NCBI GenBank assembly: GCA_019636345.1
Contig: JAHBXQ010000004.1
Location: forward strand, 62,001 to 126,000
Direction: 5' to 3'
Origin: Pirellulales bacterium
GTDB lineage: Bacteria; Planctomycetota; Planctomycetia; Pirellulales; Lacipirellulaceae
Length of the DNA: 64,000 nt
In this document: piece by piece, positions 18,261-27,244 of the stretch
Layout: the number at the start of each line of letters is the position of its first letter
Numbering within the stretch: the stretch's first letter is position 1
Program-made: the position numbers and the translations under genes
The notes under the pieces: model-generated
Told to the model about the DNA's origin: nothing
Seen by the model: the letters and a program-made list of their open reading frames with translations, nothing else
Database searches by the model: none

Positions 18261-19322
18261 CTACGTCGGCGCGCGGTTCTCAATTTGGAGGCGCTCGGCG
18301 CGCGCCATCGTGTCGGCGTACGTCTCCAATTCGAACTCGCGCAGAATGTCCGCCACTCGGACGTCGGGCGAGCGGCTCTCGATGATCGACCACTCCTCTT
18401 CGGCGTAGGTCGTGATCACGACGTCGCGGCCGTACTTGGACTGGATGTCGGGAAAGCGAGCGTTGAAGGGCCAAGTGTGGAGGAAGGTCTTCTCCAGGTT
18501 CACCGCGGCGCACGCCCAACGGTTCCAGCGGCTCGTCGCGGCAAGGGTTTCGCCCGTCACATCGACGATCTTCGACGTGTCTTTGCGCGTGCTCGACGCG
18601 ACGACCAGTTGGTTCTGACAAGCTCGCATGTTCACCGCTCGACCCGCGGCGAAGGCCGAAGGGAAACAAACGATCTCCGCCCCCGCGTCGCGCAGCCGCC
18701 GCCAGCCGTCGTGCCACTCGACGTCGAAGCAGATCTGAGCCCCGACTCGTCCGAAATCGGTCTCGAACACAGGCGGTTGCAACGGACCGGGGGAGACGCC
18801 GTACTCCATCTCGCCGACCGTCGGGTAGGTCTTGCGATACTCGCCGCACGGCCGGCCTTGGCGATCGATGATGACCACGGCGTTGTAGTACCGCCCCGCC
18901 TCGACCGTGTAGCCCGAATAGGCGACGTAACACTGGTGCGATTTCGCGAATGCGACGAATGGCGCGGCGAGCTCGCCCAGCGGGGCTTCGGCGATCTCGC
19001 GCACCGGCGGTCGGCTGCCGGCGCCGCCGGGAAAAAGGAACATCTCCGGCAGGCAGACGAGGTCCGGCTGTTGCGCAGCCGCCGCTTCCATTCGAGCGAG
19101 CGTCTCCCGCGTGAGGGCCGCAGGCGTGGTTCCCGTCATCCCGTCCTGAGCGATCGTGGCGATCCAGACTTCGCGCGGCAGTCGACTGGGACGCTCGGGA
19201 CGGGTCGCCGTCGACGCACAAGCGGCGCCGGGGGCCGTCGCTGCGGCTCCGGCGCTCAACGAAGCGACGGCCGACCGGCGGAGAAACGTGCGCCGCGCGA
19301 TTGCTGAAGGAATTGTGCTCAT
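18261..19322 (-). CDS. Tat-exported carbon-nitrogen hydrolase (nitrilase superfamily)
   Basis: The protein (353 aa) has a Tat-type signal (ARRTFLRRSAVASLSAGA). The nitrilase catalytic triad follows: Glu in DLVCLPEMFLF, Lys in GEYRKTYPTVGE and Cys in GAQICFDVEWHDGW. The family hydrolyses amides, nitriles or carbamoyl groups. Export of such an enzyme into a polysaccharide-degradation locus is unusual and hints at an amide substituent on the substrate or a partner. The start ATG at 19322 lies 12 bp after the GH140-like gene, so the two are likely co-transcribed. Confidence 0.82.
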   Translation of the reverse strand: MSTIPSAIARRTFLRRSAVASLSAGAAATAPGAACASTATRPERPSRLPREVWIATIAQDGMTGTTPAALTRETLARMEAAAAQQPDLVCLPEMFLFPGGAGSRPPVREIAEAPLGELAAPFVAFAKSHQCYVAYSGYTVEAGRYYNAVVIIDRQGRPCGEYRKTYPTVGEMEYGVSPGPLQPPVFETDFGRVGAQICFDVEWHDGWRRLRDAGAEIVCFPSAFAAGRAVNMRACQNQLVVASSTRKDTSKIVDVTGETLAATSRWNRWACAAVNLEKTFLHTWPFNARFPDIQSKYGRDVVITTYAEEEWSIIESRSPDVRVADILREFELETYADTMARAERLQIENRAPT

Positions 19323-19334
19323 GGCAGATCTCGT

Positions 19335-21110
19335 TCAGTCAGTCGTCGCTTGCCGGCGATGCGTCCGCAGCACAAACGTCCAATCCTCGTCGCCCGGAGT
19401 CGGCGGCGGCGGAACGCGCAGCCGCTTGCCTGAATACTCAAGGGAGGCGACGTCGTGCGAGTTTCCCGTGCGCGGATCGAACCAGCTGGCCGCGTACCGG
19501 CGCGGTTCCAGGTCGTTCAATTCCAAAAGCTTGCCCCCGTTGCCTCGCGGGAGGTAGACGACGTAACCTTCGCCGAGGATCGCAGCGCAAAGCGGCGGGC
19601 TGACGTCGTCGGCGCTCGGGATGCGGGTCTTCGCGCCGTTCACGAGCGCCATGTCGCGCCGCGGCTCCAGGCGGTTCCAGGAGAACTCGCGGAGCAAATC
19701 GACGGCGTGTCGCACTTGCGCCGAGCCCGGCATTTGCATCGCTTCGGGCCAGGGGATCGTCTCCGGCGAGGGCTTGCCGGTTTCGCCCTCCCGGTCGTCC
19801 GGGTCGTAGAACTGCCAGACGCCGAACGCCCCGTAGCCGTATCCCGCGGAACCGCTGAGATACGCCGCCCACGCTTGCCACCGTGCGTGATAGGCGCCCT
19901 GCGGATCGGAAGCGCGTTCGTAACAGGCTTCGCTGCAAAACACCGGCTTGACGGGCGACAAGGCCCGATTCTCGGCGGTCCTGCTGACGATGCGGAACAT
20001 CGACCGGACGTTCTGGCCTGTTTGCAGCCAGTTGTGATCGAGCCACGACTCGTGATGAAAGGGTCGTGACGATTGATGCTGAAAATGCTCGTCGCCGGCG
20101 ACGAGGCGACTGCTGGGGTGGATCGAGAGGGGAGTCCGGTAAGGATTATGCCGCTGTACGGCTTCGCCCAACGCGCTGAACTGCCGCGGCGTCCAACCGC
20201 AATCCGTCAGCGCGTACTGATACTCGCCCGACAGGGCCCACAGGGACGGGAACGCTCCGTACCGAACGGCGCAGTACTCGCTCAGCCTCCGCGCCGTGAC
20301 GAAATCGATCGGGCAGCGCTTCGTTTTCCCCCACCATGAGAACGGCGCGGCTGTGATCATGCCGGCCGAACGGATCGCCTCCATCCGGCGGTCAAGGAAT
20401 CGAAAGTATTCGGGGTTGAGACGCGTCAACTCGCGATCCAGAAACGCTCGCCCCCCTTCGTTGCGCTGGCCTTCGGGGTTGTTCGGCTCGTCCCCGAAGC
20501 CGTTCAGGAAGCGCATCAAGACCGTGTTGAACCCTTTGCTGCGCCGATCGGCGAGGTACTGATGAAACGGTCCGTCGGCTTGGTCGCCCAGCCCGCACCG
20601 CGCCGTGTTCCCCCCCCACAACGTGTCGGCCAGCAGCAGCACGGGAGAGCCGTCGGCGTACTGAAACGTCCTGCCGTCGGCGCTGATCCGAATCGCGCCG
20701 CGCAAGCCGGGATTGTCGACCAATTGTCCCGGTGCGGGAGCGATCGCTTCAATTTCGCCGCCGACGCCGGCAAGTCGCGAGTCGCTCGACTGCGTGCGAT
20801 AGCGCCATGTGCCGGCAGTCGGGGGAGCGAAGCGGACGAGCCATCGCCGCGGGCCGTCCCAGCATCCCTCGATCTTCAGCTCCTGGCCCGAATCGGCATG
20901 AACGAACGAGACGGCGACCGGGAACTCGTACCAAGGGTGCTCGGCGGCAGACGTCAGCGCGAGATCGATCGTCGTCCAAACCGCGCAGCTTCGGCGGGCA
21001 GACCCGTCGTCGACTGAACCGGTCGCCGAGAGCGCGACGCCGCCGATCGATCCCAGCGCGATGCTTGCGATCAAGACGGTCGTACGCATGATGGCCCGTG
21101 GCGCCTGCAT
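19335..21110 (-). CDS. Exported DUF5060-DUF4038 glycosidase, GH140-like apiosidase candidate
   Basis: The protein (591 aa) has a signal peptide (RTTVLIASIALGSIGG). A DUF5060-type beta domain follows (about residues 35-125; WYEFPVAVSFVH, GCWDGPRRWLVRFAPPTAGTWRYR). A DUF4038/apiosidase-like TIM barrel comes next (about 140-480), with DGSPVLLLADTLWGG, RSKGFNTVLMRFLNG, SLWALSGEYQY and AYLSGSAGYGYGAFGVWQFY. The last part is a collagen-binding-2-like beta domain (YVVYLPRGNGG, ASWFDPRTG). GH140 enzymes release apiose-containing oligosaccharides from rhamnogalacturonan II. Together with the apiose catabolic genes this makes apiosidase the leading hypothesis. ATG 21110 has GAGAGG upstream; ATG 21089 is an alternative start. 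Confidence 0.78.
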   Translation of the reverse strand: MQAPRAIMRTTVLIASIALGSIGGVALSATGSVDDGSARRSCAVWTTIDLALTSAAEHPWYEFPVAVSFVHADSGQELKIEGCWDGPRRWLVRFAPPTAGTWRYRTQSSDSRLAGVGGEIEAIAPAPGQLVDNPGLRGAIRISADGRTFQYADGSPVLLLADTLWGGNTARCGLGDQADGPFHQYLADRRSKGFNTVLMRFLNGFGDEPNNPEGQRNEGGRAFLDRELTRLNPEYFRFLDRRMEAIRSAGMITAAPFSWWGKTKRCPIDFVTARRLSEYCAVRYGAFPSLWALSGEYQYALTDCGWTPRQFSALGEAVQRHNPYRTPLSIHPSSRLVAGDEHFQHQSSRPFHHESWLDHNWLQTGQNVRSMFRIVSRTAENRALSPVKPVFCSEACYERASDPQGAYHARWQAWAAYLSGSAGYGYGAFGVWQFYDPDDREGETGKPSPETIPWPEAMQMPGSAQVRHAVDLLREFSWNRLEPRRDMALVNGAKTRIPSADDVSPPLCAAILGEGYVVYLPRGNGGKLLELNDLEPRRYAASWFDPRTGNSHDVASLEYSGKRLRVPPPPTPGDEDWTFVLRTHRRQATTD

Positions 21111-21181
21111 CAAACCTCTCGTCCTCGGTGCGACAGGCCGGAGCCGCGGTCCGACCGCTGCTCCCGGCGTCGCAGCGGCTG

Positions 21182-22765
21182 CTAGAAGTGAAAACCCTGC
21201 AACTCGCCGTCGTCGCCCGACTCCAATTCCATGAGCGCTAGAAACAGCACGCCCAGTCCATCGACGGCGTCGGCCACGTCCTCGCCGGGATGACTGCGAA
21301 ATGCGCCGATGTCGGCGATGTAGAGTCGCCCGACCGCCTCCTCGGCGACCTGTTCCGCCAACTGCCGATACTCCGGCTGGTTGAGTATCCGACCGGCCCG
21401 CGAGAGGAAATGAATCGCACGGCCGTAGCTGCTGGCAAACGCCCCGTCAATCATCGGGCCTGAGTGTCGCTCTTGCTGGTACTGGGCGGGCAAGCTGTTG
21501 CGGACATGCTCGGCCCACCGCTCGGCGCCGGCGCGGTATTCGCCCCGGCCGGTCTTCTCGTAAAAGTCGAGGCACGCCTCGGCCATTTCCATTGGATAAT
21601 CATGCGTCGGGAACAGCGGCTCCCAGACGTCCGAGTGCCTGGTCGGAGCAAACGGTTCCGAGGTGTTCGGCTTGCTCGGCTGGCCGTCCTCGACGTTGAC
21701 CGAGCCGAAGTACTTGCCCGCTTCGGCGTCCCAGCCGTAGCGGAGATAGGCGAGCATGCCCGGCTGCGGGATTTCGGCGAACTCCGCGTTGCCTGACAAT
21801 TCGCCGCAGCGCAGCAGCATGGCGCCCCACAGTCCGACTTCGGAGGAGGCGCTCTTGTAATCCCAGCGTCGCTGCACGGGCTGATTGCGGATAAGTCCGG
21901 TCGCCTCGCCCCGTTGTGCCGCGCTGTAGCGCGCGACCTTGAGGGCCGTTTCGATCAACGCGTCCTTGTCCTCCACGTCCTTGGCGGCCAGCCAGCAGAG
22001 CGATTCCGCGATCACGCCGCCCGCCTCGAGGAACGGATAGCTGGCCGCGACGTCCTTCTCGGTCGGTCGATACACGGCGACGGTCGTCTTGGCGTGGCGA
22101 TCGAAACTGCCCGTGGTCTGGTCGGTGACGTGGTGCGTGCCGAACGCGCGGATGCATCGCGCCGTTCGCTCAGGCGAGTTTCGCCAGAATGCTTCCCAGT
22201 TGATCGGCAACGGCCGGGCCTCGTGCGCGGGGTGACCGATCTTTTCCATCCGATCGTCGAAGACGTGATACCAGAGGTGATTGCCCCACAAGAACAAACC
22301 GTTCTCCTGGGAGACGCAACGAGCGAAAAAGTCGTTGATGTACGCGTCGCAGGCGGCGGCGTACTTGGGATCTCCCGTCTTCTCGCTCAACTGATACGCG
22401 GCGACGAGCGTCGGGAGGTCCCAGTAAAGATTGCTGCCTCGCGGGGCGTGAATCCGCCGATAGACGCGGCGACTTGCGTTGTCGACCTTTTCGTTTTGTC
22501 CGCCGTTCGCCAAATCGATCGAAGCCAGCCAGAGCGAGTTCTTGTCCTTGCCGTAGCGATCAAGGCCCGTCGCCAGGACGCGGTCGAAGTGGCGTTGGAC
22601 CAGTTGCTGGTAACGACCTTCGCCGCGGGGAACTGCGACGGAGCCGGCTTCGGCGGCCAGAACCGCCGCGGGAATTGCCGCCGCCAGCGCCCCGCAACCG
22701 AGGATTCGAGTCCAAGGCATGGCCGGTCGCCGGCAAGTCGCCCGTTGCTGCGAGCTGACATTCAT
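21182..22765 (-). CDS. Exported all-alpha protein, paralogue of the 15879-18185 product (function unknown)
   Basis: The protein (527 aa) has a signal peptide (PWTRILGCGALAAAIPAAVLAAEAG). A helical domain follows, collinear with the 768-aa protein: LATGLDRYGKDKNSLWLASID, LYWDLPTLVAAYQLSEKTGDPKY, FLWGNHLWYHVFDD, GTHHVTDQTTG, RRWDYKSASSEVGLWG and EDVADAVDGLGVLFLALME. It lacks the beta domain, dockerin-like repeat and PEP-CTERM tail. Its conserved aromatic and His clusters suggest an (alpha/alpha) toroid glycan-processing enzyme. I cannot name a family. The start was set at ATG 22765, with GGAA 7 nt upstream; the longer frame to 22873 looks non-coding. Confidence 0.75.
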   Translation of the reverse strand: MNVSSQQRATCRRPAMPWTRILGCGALAAAIPAAVLAAEAGSVAVPRGEGRYQQLVQRHFDRVLATGLDRYGKDKNSLWLASIDLANGGQNEKVDNASRRVYRRIHAPRGSNLYWDLPTLVAAYQLSEKTGDPKYAAACDAYINDFFARCVSQENGLFLWGNHLWYHVFDDRMEKIGHPAHEARPLPINWEAFWRNSPERTARCIRAFGTHHVTDQTTGSFDRHAKTTVAVYRPTEKDVAASYPFLEAGGVIAESLCWLAAKDVEDKDALIETALKVARYSAAQRGEATGLIRNQPVQRRWDYKSASSEVGLWGAMLLRCGELSGNAEFAEIPQPGMLAYLRYGWDAEAGKYFGSVNVEDGQPSKPNTSEPFAPTRHSDVWEPLFPTHDYPMEMAEACLDFYEKTGRGEYRAGAERWAEHVRNSLPAQYQQERHSGPMIDGAFASSYGRAIHFLSRAGRILNQPEYRQLAEQVAEEAVGRLYIADIGAFRSHPGEDVADAVDGLGVLFLALMELESGDDGELQGFHF

Positions 22766-22872
22766 GACTGTTCCGCAAGTGTGTGAATAGAATGAAAATA
22801 TGAATAGAAGACGTGGGCGGTCGCCTGCCGTCAGAGCGCACGCGACCGCGCTCAGCCCGAACGGCGGGCGCA

Positions 22873-23292
22873 TTATCGGCTAAGATCGAAGTTCGCCTGG
22901 TCGGTGCCCCCCGGCGGGACGGCGAACGTGAGCGTAGTTCGGGAGTTGTATTGAGCCGGGATCGTCTCGCGCGACAGCACCTTTTCGTTGTCGTCGACGA
23001 CGCGCGTCGTAATCATCACGCGATTCAGTCCGACTGCGGCGCCCTCCGGGCCGCGGAACACGGTCAGCGAGTATCGACCTTGTTCGTCGGTTTCACCCAT
23101 GGCCAGTTGCTTGACCGCCTCGGGATCCTCCTGCGGCGCCGGCATGAATCGCACTTTGGCCTTCGGAACCGGCTTGCCGTTCAAGGTCACTACCCCGGAG
23201 ACCGGCGAGATCTCCACCCGCGACCCGCAGCCGACCGTCGCAGCCAGTCCGAGCAGCAGCCACGCGCAGGATCGTGTCGACGCCTTCACCAT
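22873..23292 (-). CDS. Small lipoprotein with carboxypeptidase-regulatory-like fold
   Basis: The protein (139 aa) has a lipoprotein signal (MVKASTRSCAWLLLGLAATVGCGS, lipobox TVGC at about 19-22). One beta-sandwich domain follows, starting PVSGVVTLNGKPVPKAKVRFMP and including GETDEQGRYSLTV. This is the common planctomycete carboxypeptidase-regulatory-like lipoprotein, usually encoded beside DUF1559 proteins, as here. The function is unknown. Confidence 0.85.
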   Translation of the reverse strand: MVKASTRSCAWLLLGLAATVGCGSRVEISPVSGVVTLNGKPVPKAKVRFMPAPQEDPEAVKQLAMGETDEQGRYSLTVFRGPEGAAVGLNRVMITTRVVDDNEKVLSRETIPAQYNSRTTLTFAVPPGGTDQANFDLSR

Positions 23293-23349
23293 GGCGATCG
23301 CCTCGAGAGCTTGTTGAAACCGGAAAAGACGCTTTTGATGCGCGTCGTG

Positions 23350-24402
23350 TTATCGAACGCCGGAGACGGTCTCGCCTCCCTCGATCGTCGACATATCCGC
23401 CAGGACGTAGACGTCCGCTGAGTTCGAGATGCCGTGAACCGAGCCGTCGCAGAACAGAAAGTTCATGACGCCGCCGGAATGCACCGACGAGAAGACGCGC
23501 TGACAAGGCGCCTTCGAGATCCCCTCGAGCGTCGCTTCGCACAGATCGAAATCCGGCGCAAACGGCAGATTGCCGATCTCGGGGATAATCGTGCCCATGT
23601 TGTAGCCAAAGAACGAATACGCCCAGAGGGCGCTTCGCTGCGGTCGCGTGATCGTGGCGTACTCGCCGACCATGAGCGTGTTCGACGTCCCGTCGGTGAT
23701 GTTCTTGATCCCCTCGGGCTGCAGACTGTGCTTCAGCTCGCCGCTGGTCCCGCGGCTGGCGAGGATCGTGCGTTGAGCGGGGTAGGGGCTCTTGGGCGTC
23801 GTCACCACGTGCAACGGTCCGCGCCAGTGCCACGGCACGTGATCGACGCCGTCTCCGACCTGGACGCGAAAATCGTTGAAGAAGCCCGCCGTGCCGCTCT
23901 GGGCGGTCGTAATCGCGCCGCGCCCCATGTTTCCCTTATACGATCCCGGCGCCCACTCGTACCCGCCGCTCGAACCGCTCGCCGGCTGAATCAGGTTCTG
24001 CTGATTCGAATCCGCCGGGCAACTCATCGACGACAACTGAGTCTGCGCGACGATTTGGTGATTGGCGTGGCTGTTCTGAAGATTGAAATCGTAAGCGTCT
24101 GCCAGGGTCTGCTGTTCCATGTACGGCAGCAGGCACACGGCCCAGTTTTCCCACACGTTCGACGCGGTGTTCTCGTTCCCCAGCGCGATCTTTCCCGGCG
24201 GAAAGGCGTTCTTCGCGCTGTGGTGATTCTGCATGGCCAGACCGATCTGCTTGAGATTGTTCGTGCATTGCATGCGTCGCGCCGCGTCGCGAGCCGCTTG
24301 AACGGCGGGCAGCAGCAGGGCGACCAACACGCCGATGATGGCGATCACTACGAGCAATTCCACGAGCGTGAAACCTCTGCGAGTCCGCGATACGGAAACC
24401 AT
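23350..24402 (-). CDS. DUF1559 prepilin-like protein
   Basis: The protein (350 aa) has a type IV prepilin N-terminus ([19 protein letters not shown]), cleaved after the Gly of RRG, and the planctomycete DUF1559 body ([36 protein letters not shown]). It ends with the H-x-DG type tail ([12 protein letters not shown]). These proteins are massively duplicated in planctomycetes and often sit at the head of glycan operons; they may form surface fibres that help take up large substrates. The ATG at 24402 has GGAG 6 nt upstream. The small lipoprotein gene follows 57 bp downstream. Confidence 0.92.
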   Translation of the reverse strand: MVSVSRTRRGFTLVELLVVIAIIGVLVALLLPAVQAARDAARRMQCTNNLKQIGLAMQNHHSAKNAFPPGKIALGNENTASNVWENWAVCLLPYMEQQTLADAYDFNLQNSHANHQIVAQTQLSSMSCPADSNQQNLIQPASGSSGGYEWAPGSYKGNMGRGAITTAQSGTAGFFNDFRVQVGDGVDHVPWHWRGPLHVVTTPKSPYPAQRTILASRGTSGELKHSLQPEGIKNITDGTSNTLMVGEYATITRPQRSALWAYSFFGYNMGTIIPEIGNLPFAPDFDLCEATLEGISKAPCQRVFSSVHSGGVMNFLFCDGSVHGISNSADVYVLADMSTIEGGETVSGVR

Positions 24403-24597
24403 GGCGCACTCCGGTTTGCAAATAACGGAAAGAGATGTCGAGATGAGCGACAGCACGATTGGAATGGAGAAGAGCCGGGACCCGTCGGCGCAACGCCTCG
24501 CCGCCAGACCGCTCGCAGACGGCGAGCCCCTGGCGCGATTGCCGAGCGCTTGGCGGCGACGTCGGACGGAACCGACGACTCGGACGTAACGTGTTCG

Positions 24598-25299
24598 TTA
24601 GGAATTGCGCGACGCGCCGTCGTCCCGACGGAACGACAGCATGAAGTCGCGACCGTATTCTAAGTGACGCCGCATCAATTCTGCCGCGGCATCCTTGTCG
24701 CCGGCGAACGCCTGCTCGGCGATCGCGACGTGTTCCGACTGGTTGGCGATCATCCGCGACGGGTTCCGCTGCATATGCCGCGTAAAGACCATCAGCATCT
24801 TGTCGCGCAACTGATTGATGACGCGCAGAATCTCGTGGTTGCCCAGGCACTTGCAGAACTCCAGGTGGAATTCCAAGTCGAGCGACACGCTGCTTTCAAT
24901 ATCCTCGGCCATGGCGGCCAAGTACTGCTGCGAGAGCAGCGATTCGATTGCGGATCGCTGCTGTGCGGTCAGCTTGCCGGTGATCGTGCGAATCGTATAG
25001 CTTTCGAGAATCAAGCGGATTTCGAACAGATCCGCAATTTCGTGAATCGACAACTCGCGCACGAAGACCCCCTGTTGGGGCGAGATCGCCACGAGCCCCT
25101 CGCTGTCAAGCCGCTCCAGCGCCATCCGAATGGGCGTCTTGCTCATCTCGAGCCGGTCGGAGAGTTGACGCTCCGACAACGCCGCCCCCGGCGAGCACTC
25201 GCCGGACAGGATCATCCGTTTGATCTTCGCGTAGGCCTCGTTCCGCAGCAGCTGGCGCGGTGCAGCGGGCTCTGGCGCCTGGGGCAAGTCGATGCTCAA
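24598..25299 (-). CDS. GntR-family (FCD/FadR-type) transcription regulator
   Basis: The protein (233 aa) has an N-terminal GntR winged helix (AYAKIKRMILSGECSPG, LSERQLSDRLEMSKTPIRMA, ERLDSEGLV) and an FCD effector domain (IADLFEIRLILESYTIRTI, FHLEFCKCLGNHEI, QSEHVAIAEQAFAGD). FCD regulators usually sense small carboxylic acids such as sugar acids. The start is TTG 25299, with AGGAG 6 nt upstream. A 14-bp palindrome sits inside its own promoter and recurs before the neighbouring plus-strand operon and, degenerate, before the importer operon. It is therefore the probable regulator of this locus, with an apionate-pathway intermediate as a plausible ligand (inference). Confidence 0.9.
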   Translation of the reverse strand: MSIDLPQAPEPAAPRQLLRNEAYAKIKRMILSGECSPGAALSERQLSDRLEMSKTPIRMALERLDSEGLVAISPQQGVFVRELSIHEIADLFEIRLILESYTIRTITGKLTAQQRSAIESLLSQQYLAAMAEDIESSVSLDLEFHLEFCKCLGNHEILRVINQLRDKMLMVFTRHMQRNPSRMIANQSEHVAIAEQAFAGDKDAAAELMRRHLEYGRDFMLSFRRDDGASRNS

Positions 25300-25411
25300 G
25301 AGAGGCTCCTAAATGAGAATCGTCATCGCCTTGGAAGGGCGAATCGGGATGCATGTCCGAGGGGAGTCACCCCCCCGAGACGGGATGAGATCGCTCAAGA
25401 GACTATACGGC

Positions 25412-25439
25412 ATTCTACTGAGATCTCAGTTAAATTCAA
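25412..25439 (-). promoter_or_regulatory. gntR promoter with palindromic operator in spacer
   Basis: On the minus strand there is -35 TTGAAT (25434-25439), a 16-bp spacer and -10 TAGAAT (25412-25417). The perfect palindrome ACTGAGATCTCAGT (25417-25430) fills the spacer. This predicts autorepression of gntR. Confidence 0.7.
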
Positions 25440-25473
25440 GTCTTTCGCCGCGCCTTTTTACGGAAAGTCCGAA

Positions 25474-27000
25474 TTACTTGCCGACTTGCTCAGGAAATGC
25501 CTCCAGACGCTCGTTCAGCTCTCGATTCAACGTTGCCAGCACCTCTTGATGATCAGGGGAGCCGGCAAGGTTCTCCCACTGATTTGCGTCAGCGGCCGCA
25601 TACAACTCCTGGCTGTCGTCGCGATAGCGGATGAAGTGCCATTCGGAACCGATCAGGGCGTAATTCCCGCGATCCCGGACGCACAGAACCGGAGCGACCG
25701 AGGACGCAGCCCCGCTCTCGCGCAGCTCGGGCAGCAGCGACCGTCCGTCCAGCCCGGCCCGCGGCGGCAGTCGACAGGCGTCCAACAGCGTGGGATAGAC
25801 GTCGAGCAAACTCACCGGCCGATCGCTGCCGACCCCTTCGCGCCCGCGGGGCAGTGCGATAACCAGCGGAACTCGCGTTGCGGTGCGCCACAGCGTCCAC
25901 TTTCCCCAGTGCTGCTTCTCTCCTAAGTGCCAGCCGTGGTCGCTCATTAACACGACGATTGTCGACTGTCCGTGGGGCCCGGCGTCGAGCGCGTCCAACA
26001 GTTTTCCCACCTGGGAGTCGACGAAGGACACGCAGGCCAAGTACCCGCGGGTCGCCGCCCGCCATTGGTCGTGCCGAAGCACGCTCGCGTGCAAGCCGGC
26101 CGTGTCCGCCTCCAGCGCGATCTCGCGGGCGAAAGCCGGCAAATCGTCAAGATCGTCGGCCGGCGAATGGGGCAAGACGACTGTCTCTTCCGGCAAGCGG
26201 TCGAAGTACTGCTGCGGCGCGAACAAAGGGATATGAGGTCGATAGAACCCCACCGCCAGGAAGAAGGGCTTGTCGCGCGGCTCGCGCAACCGAGCGGCCG
26301 CCCATTCGGCAATTTGGCCGTCGCCCATGTCCCGATCGGTCACGGGGAGAGGGCCCCAATCGAACGACTCGCCCTGGGGAGAGCCGCGGAGTCGGTCGCT
26401 GGGCATCCCGTTCAAGGGGAGTGAGATCGTTTGGCCCTTCAGCGTGGCTTGATGTCGCTGGGCCAGCGTGCCTTTGCTCGGCAATTCGGCGTCCGAATAG
26501 CGAACGTCTCCGGGCGAGAAAGGGCTCCAACGCAAGTGCGGAAACGACCCCTTTTGGAACAATCCGCGACTTGATTGATGCAGCAACTTGCCGGCGCCGA
26601 GCGTCTCGTAGCCGGCCGCTGCAAAATGCTCGGGAAGGAGCACCAGTTCGGGAGCCGCGCTGCGGATGTCCTGTTCGTCGTTGGCAAGAACGCCGGTCCG
26701 CAGCGGGTGACAGCCGGAGAAGATCGCCGCCCGCGACGGGTTGCACAGAGGCGCTGCGCAGTGGGCGTTGGTGAATCGAACCCCCCGGCGAGCCAGTCGA
26801 TCGAGATTGGGCGTCTCGGCCTGGGGGTGGCCGTCATAGCAGCCGATCCAGTCGTTCAGATCGTCGACCATGATCAACAGGACGTTGGGTCGGTCCGCCT
26901 CGACAATTCGGCCAAGAGCCGTCCCCCAGGAGGCAACGAGCCCGAGGATGGCTGCCCGAAGGCATGAGCCGCGACACAGTGAGGTCATGGGAGGAGGCAT
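25474..27000 (-). CDS. Exported type I sulfatase (iduronate-2-sulfatase-like)
   Basis: The protein (508 aa) has a signal peptide (CLRAAILGLVASWGTALG). The sulfatase N-terminal signature is RPNVLLIMVDDLNDWIGCY, with metal-binding Asp-Asp. The formylglycine site is CNPSR at Cys86, in the form C-x-P-S-R. The second metal site is VVLMSDHGWHLGEKQHWGKW. It resembles iduronate-2-sulfatase-type enzymes. It should remove sulfate esters from the target polysaccharide outside the cytoplasm, after activation by a formylglycine-generating system not seen here. It lies between gntR and the palindrome at 27093. Neither candidate ATG (27000 or 26988) has a good ribosome-binding site. Confidence 0.92.
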   Translation of the reverse strand: MPPPMTSLCRGSCLRAAILGLVASWGTALGRIVEADRPNVLLIMVDDLNDWIGCYDGHPQAETPNLDRLARRGVRFTNAHCAAPLCNPSRAAIFSGCHPLRTGVLANDEQDIRSAAPELVLLPEHFAAAGYETLGAGKLLHQSSRGLFQKGSFPHLRWSPFSPGDVRYSDAELPSKGTLAQRHQATLKGQTISLPLNGMPSDRLRGSPQGESFDWGPLPVTDRDMGDGQIAEWAAARLREPRDKPFFLAVGFYRPHIPLFAPQQYFDRLPEETVVLPHSPADDLDDLPAFAREIALEADTAGLHASVLRHDQWRAATRGYLACVSFVDSQVGKLLDALDAGPHGQSTIVVLMSDHGWHLGEKQHWGKWTLWRTATRVPLVIALPRGREGVGSDRPVSLLDVYPTLLDACRLPPRAGLDGRSLLPELRESGAASSVAPVLCVRDRGNYALIGSEWHFIRYRDDSQELYAAADANQWENLAGSPDHQEVLATLNRELNERLEAFPEQVGK

Positions 27001-27083
27001 GGGCGAGGAGTGCTTGGGAAACCGGGAGGAAACAGCCGGCGGGAAAAAGAGCGTCTGAAGACGCCATTTTACAGAAATATTGA

Positions 27084-27112
27084 TTGCATTTCACTGAGAT
27101 CTCAGTTAATAT
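27084..27112 (+). promoter_or_regulatory. Promoter of the PEP-CTERM operon with palindromic operator in spacer
   Basis: There is -35 TTGCAT (27084-27089), a 17-bp spacer and -10 TAATAT (27107-27112). The same perfect palindrome, ACTGAGATCTCAGT, occupies 27093-27106. The region also lies upstream of the divergent sulfatase, so both directions could be controlled. The spacing is close to ideal for a sigma-70 promoter. Confidence 0.72.
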
Positions 27113-27244
27113 ACCCTTCAGTTGACCTATTCGAAACAGTCGTTTCGACCGCTTTTCTCGATCATTCCTTGGCTTTTCGCTCACTCGGCCGCTTCTGGCC
27201 GGTCAATCACTCGTTCCTTATCGCTCTAGCAACTGGGGGGTCTC

